Positions 14,228-22,281 of a stretch of DNA of 26,357 bases are shown here, one piece after another. The stretch covers positions 1-26,357 of the forward strand of contig DATCGP010000019.1 of assembly GCA_036508875.1 (NCBI GenBank), written 5' to 3'. The position numbers and the translations under genes are program-made. A model generated the notes under the pieces. That model did not search any database, was not told the DNA's origin, and saw only the letters and a program-made list of their open reading frames with translations. Each line of letters opens with the position of its first letter. Within the stretch, counting starts at the first letter, position 1. This stretch comes from PALSA-660 sp036508875 (GTDB lineage Bacteria > Actinomycetota > Coriobacteriia > Anaerosomatales > PALSA-660).

Positions 14228-15526
14228 ATGGGCAGTGTGCGACGGGTCCGCATGACATCGTTCCGGCGCGTGACGCTTCTCGCGCCTGCGCTGGCCCTCG
14301 CGTTCCTGCTCCTCGGCGCCGCCAGCGCCTCCGCCATCACCCGCGCCACCATTCTTGCGCGAGCGCAGGCCTGGGTCGACCGCCAGGTCCCGTACAGCCA
14401 GACCAAGTGGTATGGCGGCTACCGGACGGACTGCTCCGGTTTCAACTCGATGGCGTGGCAACTCACTTCGGGCGGCCACCCGCTCTCGCTCTCGACGCGA
14501 ACCCTGCACAGCGTCTCGACGACGGTCGCTCCCGGCGCACTCCTGCCCGGTGACGCACTGATCAAGCACAACTACCACACGCGCGTCTTCTACGGCTGGC
14601 TCGACGCGTCGCACACGAAGTACATCGCGTACGAGCAGGCCGGCCCGGTGACGAAGTCGAGCATCAAGGACTTGGCCGACGATCTCGCGTTCGGCTACGT
14701 GCCCTACCGCTACAAGAAGATCAGCGCCGCCTCCCCGACGTGGAACGGCGTCACGAACCCGACCTTCGACGTGTGGGCCTCGGGCGCTCCGGTCTGGTGG
14801 CAGGTCAGCGGGGGCGCGGCGTCGTCGGTCTGCACGCGGTCGGCCGGCATCAGGACGTCCGGGCACAACGCTCTCGGACTGCTGAACCCGTCGGCGCGGT
14901 CTCGTGACGTGGTCGAGGTCTCGCAGACCGCGAGCGTGACCGCGGGGATCCCGTACAAGCTCTCGGTTTGGGCGTGTTCCGGCGCGGACCCTCGCGGACT
15001 CGTGCTCCAACTGCGCTTCACCGACGGGTCCGGACGCACGCTTTCGACGACGTCAACGACGGGCGTCTCGTTCAGCATCGAGACGACCGCTCTCCGCCAG
15101 ATGTCGCTGAACGCCACAGCGCCCGCGAACGCGACGTCGGCGACGGTGAGCGTGCGGCTGGCCGGCGGCGTGGACGCGAGCGGGACCGCAGGGACCGCAG
15201 CGGTACTCGACGCGGTCCGCCTGTTCGACGCCTCACCTGTCGGCAGCGCGATATCGATCTCGAAGCCGTCGGCGCTCCGGCACCACGTGGTGACGCTCAG
15301 TGGCGTCGTCACAGCACCGGTCCCGTACGGGGCGGTGCGCATCTACGTAGTGCGGCCCGGGACGACGAAGCCGGCCGTGCTCCGGGACCTGAAGCTCACC
15401 AGGGGCGCATGGACGACGAAGGTCGGGTCCGGATTGCGGGGAACGTTCAAGTACACGGCGAAGTACATGGGCTACGGTCCGTGGGGACCTGTGACCTCGA
15501 CGGTCGTCACGCTCAAAGTGAAGTAG
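14228..15526 (+). CDS. Secreted NlpC/P60-like cell-wall hydrolase with beta-sandwich C-terminus
   Basis: A 432-residue exported protein. The signal peptide spans residues 1-36, with a basic start, a hydrophobic core from about 16 and A-S-A-S-A cleavage context. The NlpC/P60-type papain-like domain (about 38-160) has Y-R-T-D-C-S-G-F-N-S-M (catalytic C69), L-L-P-G-D-A (105-110) and Y-H-T-R-V-F-Y-G-W (116-124, catalytic H117). It would cut peptide bonds in peptidoglycan stems. Residues ~170-320 form a carbohydrate-binding-like beta domain, and ~325-432 an Ig-like domain ending V-V-T-L-K-V-K, much like the end of the S55 protein. The ATG at 14228 has GGGAAGGA about ten bases upstream; an in-frame ATG at 14252 is also possible. 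It stands alone; its target in the wall is inferred. Confidence 0.82.
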   Translation: MGSVRRVRMTSFRRVTLLAPALALAFLLLGAASASAITRATILARAQAWVDRQVPYSQTKWYGGYRTDCSGFNSMAWQLTSGGHPLSLSTRTLHSVSTTVAPGALLPGDALIKHNYHTRVFYGWLDASHTKYIAYEQAGPVTKSSIKDLADDLAFGYVPYRYKKISAASPTWNGVTNPTFDVWASGAPVWWQVSGGAASSVCTRSAGIRTSGHNALGLLNPSARSRDVVEVSQTASVTAGIPYKLSVWACSGADPRGLVLQLRFTDGSGRTLSTTSTTGVSFSIETTALRQMSLNATAPANATSATVSVRLAGGVDASGTAGTAAVLDAVRLFDASPVGSAISISKPSALRHHVVTLSGVVTAPVPYGAVRIYVVRPGTTKPAVLRDLKLTRGAWTTKVGSGLRGTFKYTAKYMGYGPWGPVTSTVVTLKVK

Positions 15527-15618
15527 GGGACCGGAGCCATGGATCCGAGCTCCCAGTCCCGAGCGTTCGGCGAGTGGGATGTGGTACACCGTCCTCGGAT
15601 CCGATGACGGGAGTCTTC

Positions 15619-16140
15619 ATGGACGTCCTCGAAGCGATCATGACCCGCCGCAGCGTGCGGTCGTTCACTGACGAGCCGGTCACCGACGAGCAACTGGAGA
15701 CGCTTCTGCGCGCAGCGATGGCGGCGCCGTCGGCCGGCAACGAACAACCGTGGCGGATCGTCGTGACGCGCGACCGGGAGACGCTGGCGCGGTGGTCCCG
15801 CGCGACGCCCTTTTCGCGGCCGCTCGCCGGCGCGGCGGTCGGGCTGGCCGTCTGCGGTGAGACGGTCGCCCAGAAGCACAGCGGCTTCTGGGTCGACGAC
15901 TGCGGGGCGGCGACGCAGAACCTGTTGCTGGCCGCTCACGCACTCGGACTCGGGGCGGTTTGGATCGGCGTGCACCCGTCCAGGCTGATGGTGGCCAACG
16001 TGCGACGCATCCTGAGGCCGCCGCGCAACATCACGCCGTTCGCACTGGTGGCGTTGGGGCATCCCGAGAGGCAGCCGGAGCCCGTGGACCGCTTCCGGCC
16101 GGACTTCGTCGTGACCGACGGATGGGGCAAGAAGGACTGA
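15619..16140 (+). CDS. Nitroreductase family flavoprotein
   Basis: A 173-residue protein that binds FMN and reduces substrates with NAD(P)H. The start M-D-V-L-E-A-I-M-T-R-R-S-V-R-S-F-T is the classic nitroreductase N-terminus, whose arginines and serine contact the FMN phosphate. A-A-P-S-A-G-N-E-Q-P-W (residues 35-45) is the second FMN element. D-C-G-A-A-T-Q-N-L-L-L-A-A-H-A-L-G-L-G (94-112) is the helix conserved at the dimer face, followed by W-I-G. The length is at the short end of the family. The ATG at 15619 was chosen because GGGAG precedes it by six bases and family proteins begin there; the in-frame ATG at 15604 is less suitable. It is convergent with the alcohol dehydrogenase-like gene, 32 bases apart. 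Natural substrate unknown. Confidence 0.9.
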   Translation: MDVLEAIMTRRSVRSFTDEPVTDEQLETLLRAAMAAPSAGNEQPWRIVVTRDRETLARWSRATPFSRPLAGAAVGLAVCGETVAQKHSGFWVDDCGAATQNLLLAAHALGLGAVWIGVHPSRLMVANVRRILRPPRNITPFALVALGHPERQPEPVDRFRPDFVVTDGWGKKD

Positions 16141-16172
16141 GCGATCCGCCCGAGGTCACGCGGACGGTGGTC

Positions 16173-17123
16173 CTACGGCTCCAGCAGAACCTTCATCGTC
16201 CCCGGCTGGCCGGCCACGCGCATCGCTTCGACGGCCTTCGAGAGCGGGTAGCGCGCCGCGATCAGCGGGAGCGGGTCGACCGCGCCCATCTCCAGATAGC
16301 CGAGCGCGGCCTCGAACGGCCCGCAGCGCGAGCCGATGATGGTGATCTCATCTACCACGAAGGGTGCGAGCGCCAGCGTGATGTCGCCGCGGTAGGTCGA
16401 CTTCAGCACGAGCGTGCCGCGGGGGCGCAGCGCCTTGGCGGCGACGTCGAACCCGGAAGTGGAGCCGGTCGCCTCCACCGCCACGTCCCACCGGCGCGGC
16501 TCCACGTCCGCTGCGTCGATAGTCTCGATGCCGCGCGCGTGCAGCAGTTCCCTCTGGTGCTCGTGCCGCGCCACCACGCGCAGGTAGGCGCCCGTGCTGG
16601 CGAGCACCTGGGCGGTGAGCTGACCGAGGCGGCCGGCGCCCACGAGAAGCACGCGGTCCCGGGGCTCGATCGTGACTTGGGTCAGTATCTCGGCCGCTGC
16701 CGCGATCGGCTCGGTGAAGACCGCCGCCTCGTCGGAGACCGAGTCCGGCACGCGATGCAGGTTCTCCACCGGGAGTGTCAGGTACTCCGCATGGGCGCCG
16801 TCGCGGCCCACGATGCCGAGGACCGTGCGCATCTCGCAATGGGTCGGGCGGCCCGCGGCGCACTGCTCGCAGAAATGGCACGCGGCGTTGATCTCGCCCA
16901 CCACGCGCGCGCCGACCCATGACGGGTCGGGCGATTCCACGACGTCACCGACGAACTCATGGCCGATGACGCCGGTGAACGGATAGTAGCCGCGCACCAG
17001 CTCCAGATCGGTGCCGCATATGCCGGAGAGTCGGACGCGGATCAGCGCTTCGCCTGCGGCAGGGACAGGCACCGGCACGTCGCGGACGGACAGCTTCTGA
17101 TCTTCGAGCCACAGTGCCTTCAT
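16173..17123 (-). CDS. Zinc-dependent medium-chain alcohol dehydrogenase-like protein
   Basis: A 316-residue medium-chain dehydrogenase. Catalytic zinc ligands are C36 in G-I-C-G-T-D, and H55-E56 in G-H-E-F. Structural zinc is bound by C82, C85, C88 and C96 (C-H-F-C-E-Q-C-A-A-G-R-P-T-H-C). A Rossmann fold follows with V-G-A-G-R-L-G (161-167) for NAD(P). It oxidises an alcohol or polyol, or reduces the matching carbonyl, but the sequence does not fix which; the sorbitol/threonine dehydrogenase-like group is most similar in layout. It is somewhat short (family ~340). The ATG at 17123 has GAAGGAAGGG about six bases upstream; the in-frame ATG at 17216 would run into the terminator. It is a single gene with a terminator directly upstream. 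Confidence 0.9.
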   Translation of the reverse strand: MKALWLEDQKLSVRDVPVPVPAAGEALIRVRLSGICGTDLELVRGYYPFTGVIGHEFVGDVVESPDPSWVGARVVGEINAACHFCEQCAAGRPTHCEMRTVLGIVGRDGAHAEYLTLPVENLHRVPDSVSDEAAVFTEPIAAAAEILTQVTIEPRDRVLLVGAGRLGQLTAQVLASTGAYLRVVARHEHQRELLHARGIETIDAADVEPRRWDVAVEATGSTSGFDVAAKALRPRGTLVLKSTYRGDITLALAPFVVDEITIIGSRCGPFEAALGYLEMGAVDPLPLIAARYPLSKAVEAMRVAGQPGTMKVLLEP

Positions 17124-17198
17124 CCGGTCCCTTCCTTCGGTCGTCGTCTCAAGTATCCCCGAGCCGGCGGCGCCGCGCACGGGGAGGCACGAAACGAA

Positions 17199-17230
17199 GA
17201 AGGCGGGTCCCGTCACCGGGGTCCGCCTTC
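17199..17230 (-). terminator. Intrinsic terminator of the MarR-ABC-thioesterase operon
   Basis: A 14-bp stem (17199-17212 with 17217-17230, two G-U pairs in one orientation) closes a TCAC-type tetraloop. On the minus strand it is followed by CTTCGTTTC, a short T-rich tail. It lies 38 bases after the stop of the thioesterase gene and 75 bases before the start of the dehydrogenase gene, separating two minus-strand units. Confidence 0.75.
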
Positions 17231-17268
17231 CTGCGTTCCATGCTCTCGTTCGGAGCGGTGCTCCGCCC

Positions 17269-17790
17269 CTAGACGGCGACCTCGTCCGGGTGCTCGCGCG
17301 CGTCCACGAACCACTCCTTCGAGAAGTCGCCGTCGGCGATCTTGTCGATCGGCATCTTCATGTAGCGGCCGGTCGCCTCGGCGGCGATCGTGCCGTCGGA
17401 CAGCCGGATCTCTCCGCTGCCTTCGAACAGGCGGCTCGTGTCGCGTGTGAGCCGTCCGAGCACCCGGATCTCCTCGCCGATCGGCACCGGCTTGCGAAAG
17501 CGCACCGTGATCTCCACGGTGACGCCCCACGCGGCGTGGTCGGTGATGTTGACCGCACGGCCGATCGTCTCGTCGAGCATCGCGGTGATCACGCCACCGT
17601 GGACCCGTCCGGGGTAGCTCTGATGGATCTCGAGGGGGGCGAAGACGCCGAGTATCTCGCCGTCGTCCAGCTCGTAGAACCGTGCCTTGAGCGAGGACGT
17701 GTTGTCGCGGCCGCAGACCATGCACATGCGGCTCACGTTCTGCGCCTTGGCGACCTTGCGCTGCTGGTGGGCGGCGTCGGGTCTGCTCAT
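17269..17790 (-). CDS. PaaI/hotdog-fold thioesterase family protein
   Basis: A 173-residue hotdog-fold protein that likely hydrolyses acyl-CoA thioesters. Y-P-G-R-V-H-G-G-V-I-T-A-M-L-D-E (residues 59-74) is the PaaI-type motif (HGG and the acidic residue on the long helix). The strands V-T-V-E-I-T-V-R-F-R-K-P-V-P-I-G-E follow. The N-terminal C-M-V-C-G-R-D-N (C23, C26) is a CxxC often seen in this subgroup and could bind metal. The ATG at 17790 was chosen because GGAGGA sits seven bases upstream. It starts 19 bases after the stop of the upstream ABC gene, so it is the last gene of the marR-ABC-ABC operon. Why a thioesterase would be co-expressed with an exporter is not known; a lipid-like or acyl substrate is a guess. 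Confidence 0.85.
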   Translation of the reverse strand: MSRPDAAHQQRKVAKAQNVSRMCMVCGRDNTSSLKARFYELDDGEILGVFAPLEIHQSYPGRVHGGVITAMLDETIGRAVNITDHAAWGVTVEITVRFRKPVPIGEEIRVLGRLTRDTSRLFEGSGEIRLSDGTIAAEATGRYMKMPIDKIADGDFSKEWFVDAREHPDEVAV

Positions 17791-17809
17791 GTCACGTTCC
17801 TCCATCGGG

Positions 17810-19924
17810 TTACACCGCCTCGTCGAACGCCTCGACGAACTGGCTGTTGTACAGGTCGAAGTAGAAGCCCTTGGCCGCGAGGAGTTCCTCGTGGTTGCCC
17901 TGCTCCACGATGCGGCCGTGGTTCATGACGATGATCGTGTCCGCGTCGCGGATCGTGGAAAGGCGGTGCGCGATGACGAACGACGTGCGTCCGTGCATGA
18001 GTCGCTTCATCGCCTTCTGGATCAGCACCTCGGTACGGGTGTCGACCGAGCTGGTCGCCTCGTCCAGGATCAGGATCTCGGGGTCCGCGAGGAACGCGCG
18101 GGCGATCGTGAGCAGTTGCTTCTCGCCTGCGGAGATGTTGGACGCGTCGTCGTCGAGCAGCGTGTCGTAACCGTCCGGCAGCGTGCGAACGAAGTGGTCC
18201 ACGTACGCGGCCTGCGCGGCCGCGAGCATCGTCTCCTCGGTGGCGCCGTCGAGGCCGTACTCGATGTTCTCGCGGATCGTCCCGCCGAACAGCCACGCGT
18301 CCTGGAGCACCATGCCGAACGTGGTGCGCAGGTTGTCGCGCGTCATGTCGCGGATGTTGATCCCGTCGAGCGCGATGCGACCGTGCTCGATCTCGTAGAA
18401 GCGCATGAGCAGGTTGACGATCGTGGTCTTGCCGGCGCCGGTGGGTCCGACGATGGCGACGGTCTGCCCCGGCTTGACGTCCAGGCTGAAGTCCTCGATG
18501 AGCGGGGTCTCCGGCTCGTAGCGGAACGACACGTCCTCGAGCGTGACGCGCCCGGTCGGATGCTCGAGCGCGATCGGCGTGGCCGTGTCCGGCTTCTCCT
18601 CGGCCTCGTCGAGCATCTCGAACACGCGCTCCGCTGAGGCGACCGCCGACTGGAACACGTTGGCGATGCTCGCGGTCTGGGTGATCGGCATCGTGAACTG
18701 GCGCGAGTACTGGATGAACGCCTGGACGTCACCGAGCGACATCGTGCCCGAGGCCACCTTCACACCGCCGATGACGGCGATGGCCACGTAGTTCAGGTTG
18801 CCGATGAAGTTCATCATCGGCTGGATGATCCCCGAGATGAACTGGGCTTTGAAGCTCGCCTCGTACATGTTCTGGTTCAGTCCGTCGAAGGTCTCGATGA
18901 CCTCCTTCTGGCGACCGAAGATCTTCACGATGCTGTGGCCGGTGTGCATCTCCTCGACGTGGCCGTTGAGGTCTCCGGTCTGCTTCCACTGCTCCGTGAA
19001 CTGCTTCTGAGAGCGTTTCGCGATCTGGATCGTCCCGACGAGCGCGATCGGCAGCACCAGCAGGGAGATCAGCGCGAGCTCCCACGAGATCCAGAACATC
19101 ATCCCGAGCACGCCGATGATCGTGAAGATCGCCGAGATGAGCTGGGTGAGGCTCTGCTGCAGTGAGTTGGCGATGTTGTCGATGTCGTTGGTCACGCGGC
19201 TGAGGAGGTCGCCGCGCTCGTGGCTGTCGAAGTACTTGAGAGGCAGCCGGGCGATCTTGTGGTCGACCTCCTGGCGCATCTTGTAGACCGTGCGCTGCGA
19301 GACGCCCGCCATGATGTACTGCTGGCCCCACGAGAAGGCGGCCGACAGCACGTACACACCGATGAGCATGAAGATGATCATGCCGACCGCCGTGAAATCG
19401 ACGCCGACGCCCGGCGTGAAGTCCATGTTGGAGAGCATGTCCAGCTGCTGAGACGCCTGGTTGGCGGCGGTGACCGCGGAGTCGTGTGCCGGCCCAGCGG
19501 GAAGGGCGTTGGCGGCCGCCTGAGCGGCGGTGACCTTCGCTCGCATCGCCGTGACGACCTGGTCCTTCGTCAGCCCGGCCGGCACCTTGCCGCCCATCTG
19601 CTGGCCGACCATGTTGCCGATCACGCCGGAGAACAGCTGGTTCGTGGCGTTCCCGAGGATCTTCGGGGCCGCGACCGCGAATGCGACGCTGACGATCGCC
19701 AGGAACATGACGGCGACGATCTTGCCGGTCTCAGGCTTCAGTTGGCCCAGCAGCCGGCGGAACGAGGCCGCGAAGTTCTTGGCCTTGGCGCCGCCGCCGG
19801 CCATCCCGTGACCGCCTCCGAACATGCGGCCGCCAGGGCCACGGCCGCGACCGGGGCCGCCGGGGCCGCCGAAGCCGCCGGGCCCGCGCACGGGCGCAGC
19901 GGGCTTGTTCGATGAGTCGCTCAT
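17810..19924 (-). CDS. ABC exporter half-transporter, consensus ATP-site subunit
   Basis: A 704-residue membrane-domain plus ATPase half-transporter. Residues 12-45 are Gly/Pro/Arg-rich and probably disordered. Six membrane segments follow (about 68-90, 180-200, 258-275, 280-300, 370-390 and near 400-430), with an unusually long first outer loop (~100-178). The ATPase has Walker A G-P-T-G-A-G-K-T-T (493-501), signature N-I-S-A-G-E-K-Q (596-603) and Walker B I-L-I-L-D-E (617-622, catalytic E622). The consensus Walker B with a degenerate signature, opposite the partner gene's reverse pattern, matches heterodimeric exporters such as TM288/BmrD. The start ATG overlaps the stop of the partner gene (ATGA), so the two are translated together. 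Likely a drug or lipid exporter; substrate unknown. Confidence 0.93.
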   Translation of the reverse strand: MSDSSNKPAAPVRGPGGFGGPGGPGRGRGPGGRMFGGGHGMAGGGAKAKNFAASFRRLLGQLKPETGKIVAVMFLAIVSVAFAVAAPKILGNATNQLFSGVIGNMVGQQMGGKVPAGLTKDQVVTAMRAKVTAAQAAANALPAGPAHDSAVTAANQASQQLDMLSNMDFTPGVGVDFTAVGMIIFMLIGVYVLSAAFSWGQQYIMAGVSQRTVYKMRQEVDHKIARLPLKYFDSHERGDLLSRVTNDIDNIANSLQQSLTQLISAIFTIIGVLGMMFWISWELALISLLVLPIALVGTIQIAKRSQKQFTEQWKQTGDLNGHVEEMHTGHSIVKIFGRQKEVIETFDGLNQNMYEASFKAQFISGIIQPMMNFIGNLNYVAIAVIGGVKVASGTMSLGDVQAFIQYSRQFTMPITQTASIANVFQSAVASAERVFEMLDEAEEKPDTATPIALEHPTGRVTLEDVSFRYEPETPLIEDFSLDVKPGQTVAIVGPTGAGKTTIVNLLMRFYEIEHGRIALDGINIRDMTRDNLRTTFGMVLQDAWLFGGTIRENIEYGLDGATEETMLAAAQAAYVDHFVRTLPDGYDTLLDDDASNISAGEKQLLTIARAFLADPEILILDEATSSVDTRTEVLIQKAMKRLMHGRTSFVIAHRLSTIRDADTIIVMNHGRIVEQGNHEELLAAKGFYFDLYNSQFVEAFDEAV

Positions 19925-21651
19925 GCGATCTCCTCCTGGGTGAGCTGCGAGTAGACGATCTCTCCATAGGTCGGGCAGGTTTGCATCAGTTCCTCATGCG
20001 TGCCGATCCCGACCACGCGTCCGCTATCCAGCACGATGATCCGATCGGCGTGCATGATCGTGCTGACACGCTGGGCCACGATGATCGTCGTGGCGTGCGT
20101 GATCTCCTTGCGAAGCGCCGCTCTCAGCATCGAGTCGGTCTTGAAGTCGAGCGCGGAGAACGAGTCGTCGAAGACGTAGACCTCAGGCATCTTCACCAGG
20201 GCGCGGGCGATGGCGAGGCGCTGACGCTGGCCTCCGGAGACGTTCGTGCCGCCCTGGGCGATCGGTGCGTCGAGGCCCTCGGGCATCTCCGAGACGAACT
20301 TCTTGGCCTGAGCCACGTCGAGCGCGTGCCACAGCTCCTCGTCGGTGGCGTCCGCCGCGCCGTAGCGCAGGTTGGTCGCCACGGTGCCGCTGAACAGGAA
20401 CGCCTTCTGCGGGATGAACCCGATCCGGTGCCACAGGTCGTCCCGGTCCAAGTCCCGGATGTCGACCCCGTCCATCAGGACCGAACCGCCGGTGACGTCG
20501 TAGAGGCGCGGGATCAGATTGATGAGCGTCGACTTGCCGCTGCCGGTGCTGCCGATGACCGCGGTGATCTCACCCGGCCTCGCCTCGAAGGAGATGTCCT
20601 TGAGCACCGCGTCCTGCGCGTTCGGGTAGCGGAACTCGACGTCGCAGAACTCGAGGAAGCCCTTCTTGGCGCCGCTGGAGATCGGTATCGCGGGGTCGTT
20701 CACGGACGGCTCGGTCTCGAGCACCTGCTGGATGCGGTCTGCCGACACGGCCGCGCGCGGCACCATGACGAACATGATCGTCGCCATCATGACCGAGAAG
20801 AGGATCTGCACCGCGTAGGTGAGGAACGCGGTCAGGTTGCCGATCGGCATGGCGCCGCTGTCTATGCGCACGCCGCCGAACCAGATGATGGCGACCGTCG
20901 CCATGTTCATGATGAGCATGAGCATCGGCATCATGAGCGCCATCATGCGGTTGACCTTCAGTGCGGTGTCGGTGAGGTCGAGGTTCGCCTCGTCGAAGCG
21001 GTTCTCCTCATAGTCGGTCCGCACGAACGCGCGGATCACGCGGACACCCGACAGCTTCTCGCGCATGACCTTGTTCACCTGGTCGATCTTGACCTGCATC
21101 GCCTTGAACAGGGGCAGGGTGCGAACCAGGATCGACCCGATGAGCACGCCCATCACAGGCAGGATCACGGCGAAGATGCCCGAGAGGGGCACGTCCATCC
21201 GCAGCGCCATGATGATGCCGCCCACCGCGGTGATCGGCGCGGAGATCATCATGTTGAGCATGAAGAACAGCACCATCTGCACCTGCTGCACATCGTTCGT
21301 GTTGCGGGTGATCAGCGACGCGGTGCCGAAGATGTTCACTTCCTGCTGCGAGAACGACTGCACCTTCCGGAAGAGGCCGCCGCGCACGTCGCGGCCGAAG
21401 GCCATCGCGGTGCGTGAGCTCCAATACACCGTGATGATGGCGACGACACCGAGCGCGAGCGTCACAGCCAGCATCACCGCGCCGGACGTGAGGATGTAGT
21501 TGATGTCGCCCAGGCGCACGCCGTTGTTGATGATATCGGCGTTCAAGTCGGGCAGGTAGAGGTTCGCTATCGCCTGCGCCAGAAGCAGGACGATGATGAA
21601 CGTCACCTGCTTCCAGTAAGGCTTGAGGTAGCGGACGAGAAGTCGCGTCAT
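19921..21651 (-). CDS. ABC exporter half-transporter, degenerate ATP-site subunit
   Basis: A 576-residue half-transporter: six membrane segments (first at 14-35, then about 55-78, 125-150, 155-178, 240-262, 275-298) followed by an ATPase. Walker A is G-S-T-G-S-G-K-S-T (367-375), the Q-loop is at Q415, the signature is canonical V-S-G-G-Q-R-Q-R (471-478), and Walker B is V-Y-V-F-D-D-S-F-S (491-499). The usual catalytic glutamate is Asp (D496). With the neighbouring subunit this gives one hydrolysing and one degenerate ATP site, as in TM287/TM288 and BmrCD. The ATG at 21651 overlaps the marR stop (ATGA); upstream in-frame codons lie within marR. Expression is therefore tied to the MarR repressor. 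The exported compound cannot be told from sequence. Confidence 0.93.
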   Translation of the reverse strand: MTRLLVRYLKPYWKQVTFIIVLLLAQAIANLYLPDLNADIINNGVRLGDINYILTSGAVMLAVTLALGVVAIITVYWSSRTAMAFGRDVRGGLFRKVQSFSQQEVNIFGTASLITRNTNDVQQVQMVLFFMLNMMISAPITAVGGIIMALRMDVPLSGIFAVILPVMGVLIGSILVRTLPLFKAMQVKIDQVNKVMREKLSGVRVIRAFVRTDYEENRFDEANLDLTDTALKVNRMMALMMPMLMLIMNMATVAIIWFGGVRIDSGAMPIGNLTAFLTYAVQILFSVMMATIMFVMVPRAAVSADRIQQVLETEPSVNDPAIPISSGAKKGFLEFCDVEFRYPNAQDAVLKDISFEARPGEITAVIGSTGSGKSTLINLIPRLYDVTGGSVLMDGVDIRDLDRDDLWHRIGFIPQKAFLFSGTVATNLRYGAADATDEELWHALDVAQAKKFVSEMPEGLDAPIAQGGTNVSGGQRQRLAIARALVKMPEVYVFDDSFSALDFKTDSMLRAALRKEITHATTIIVAQRVSTIMHADRIIVLDSGRVVGIGTHEELMQTCPTYGEIVYSQLTQEEIA

Positions 21652-22145
21652 GCTTCCAGCTCCTTCAGTGCGGTGGCGGTGTTGTCGCTCAGCAGGTCGA
21701 GCAGGCGTGCGAACTCGGTGCGGTCGGCCTCGGACATCTTGCCGATGGTGCTGTCCACGTAGTGGGCGTAGCTGTCGGCCGTACGCTTGCCCTGCTCGCG
21801 GCCGGAGTTCGTGAGGCGGATCCGCGTGAGCCGCTGGTCGTCGGGATCGTCCCAACGCTCGATGAGGCCCTCGCTCTCCATCTTCTGGAGCATGATCGTG
21901 ACGGTGGGTCGTGCGAGATGCATCCTCTCGGCGAGGTCCTTCTGGCTGATGCCTTCATGTCCCGCCAGCATGCCGAGGACCACGGTGCGCCCGGGGTGCC
22001 CCCCCGCGCCTCCGGCCAGCCGCATGAACAGCTGGCGGTTGAGGTGCATCGCCTTGCGGAACGAGCTCAGAACGACCGCGGAGGAAGGGTCGACGCCCTC
22101 AGGGTGCGGTGGTTCCGGGGGAGTGCCGAAGTGGTGTGGGTTCAT
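21648..22145 (-). CDS. MarR family transcriptional regulator
   Basis: A 165-residue winged-helix regulator and first gene of the marR-ABC-ABC-thioesterase operon. The DNA-binding part is clear: G-I-S-Q-K-D-L-A-E-R-M-H-L-A-R-P-T-V-T (residues 65-83) for helix-turn-helix, then the wing E-R-W-D-D-P-D-D-Q-R-L-T-R-I-R-L-T (96-112). Helices at both ends serve dimerisation. MarR proteins usually repress their own operon and release DNA when a ligand binds; the linked exporter probably removes that ligand. The ATG at 22145 has GGAAGGA about ten bases upstream. An imperfect palindrome sits next to the predicted -10 box. The N-terminal 20 residues (H-H-F-G-T-P-P-E-P-P-H-P) are likely disordered. Confidence 0.93.
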   Translation of the reverse strand: MNPHHFGTPPEPPHPEGVDPSSAVVLSSFRKAMHLNRQLFMRLAGGAGGHPGRTVVLGMLAGHEGISQKDLAERMHLARPTVTIMLQKMESEGLIERWDDPDDQRLTRIRLTNSGREQGKRTADSYAHYVDSTIGKMSEADRTEFARLLDLLSDNTATALKELEA

Positions 22146-22178
22146 GCAGCGCTGGTCCTTCCCGATGTCGCAATAGCG

Positions 22179-22190
22179 TTAGCGCGCGAA
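22179..22190. promoter_or_regulatory. Candidate MarR operator
   Basis: TTAGCGCGCGAA is a 12-base palindrome with one mismatched pair (TTnGCGCGCnAA). It lies immediately downstream of the predicted marR -10 box, where a bound repressor would block transcription. Autoregulation is inferred from position; no second copy was found. Confidence 0.4.
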
Positions 22191-22219
22191 AGATTAGCAC
22201 ACGAACGGTTTGTGAGCAA
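22191..22219 (-). promoter_or_regulatory. Putative promoter of the marR-ABC operon
   Basis: On the minus strand TTGCTC (22219-22214) and TAATCT (22196-22191) are 17 bases apart. The boxes are only partly consensus, but the spacing is ideal and the -10 box lies about 46 bases before the marR ATG. It adjoins the candidate operator. Confidence 0.4.
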
Positions 22220-22281
22220 ACGGAATGCCAGCGCGGCGAGGTACGAGCGTGGTCCGACGAAGCGGGGCGGCGACGGACGGG

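Noticed and set aside
19912..21417. 501-codon plus-strand frame opposite the ABC exporter gene
   Set aside because: Asp/His/Arg-rich shadow without domain; the minus strand encodes an unmistakable ABC half-transporter.
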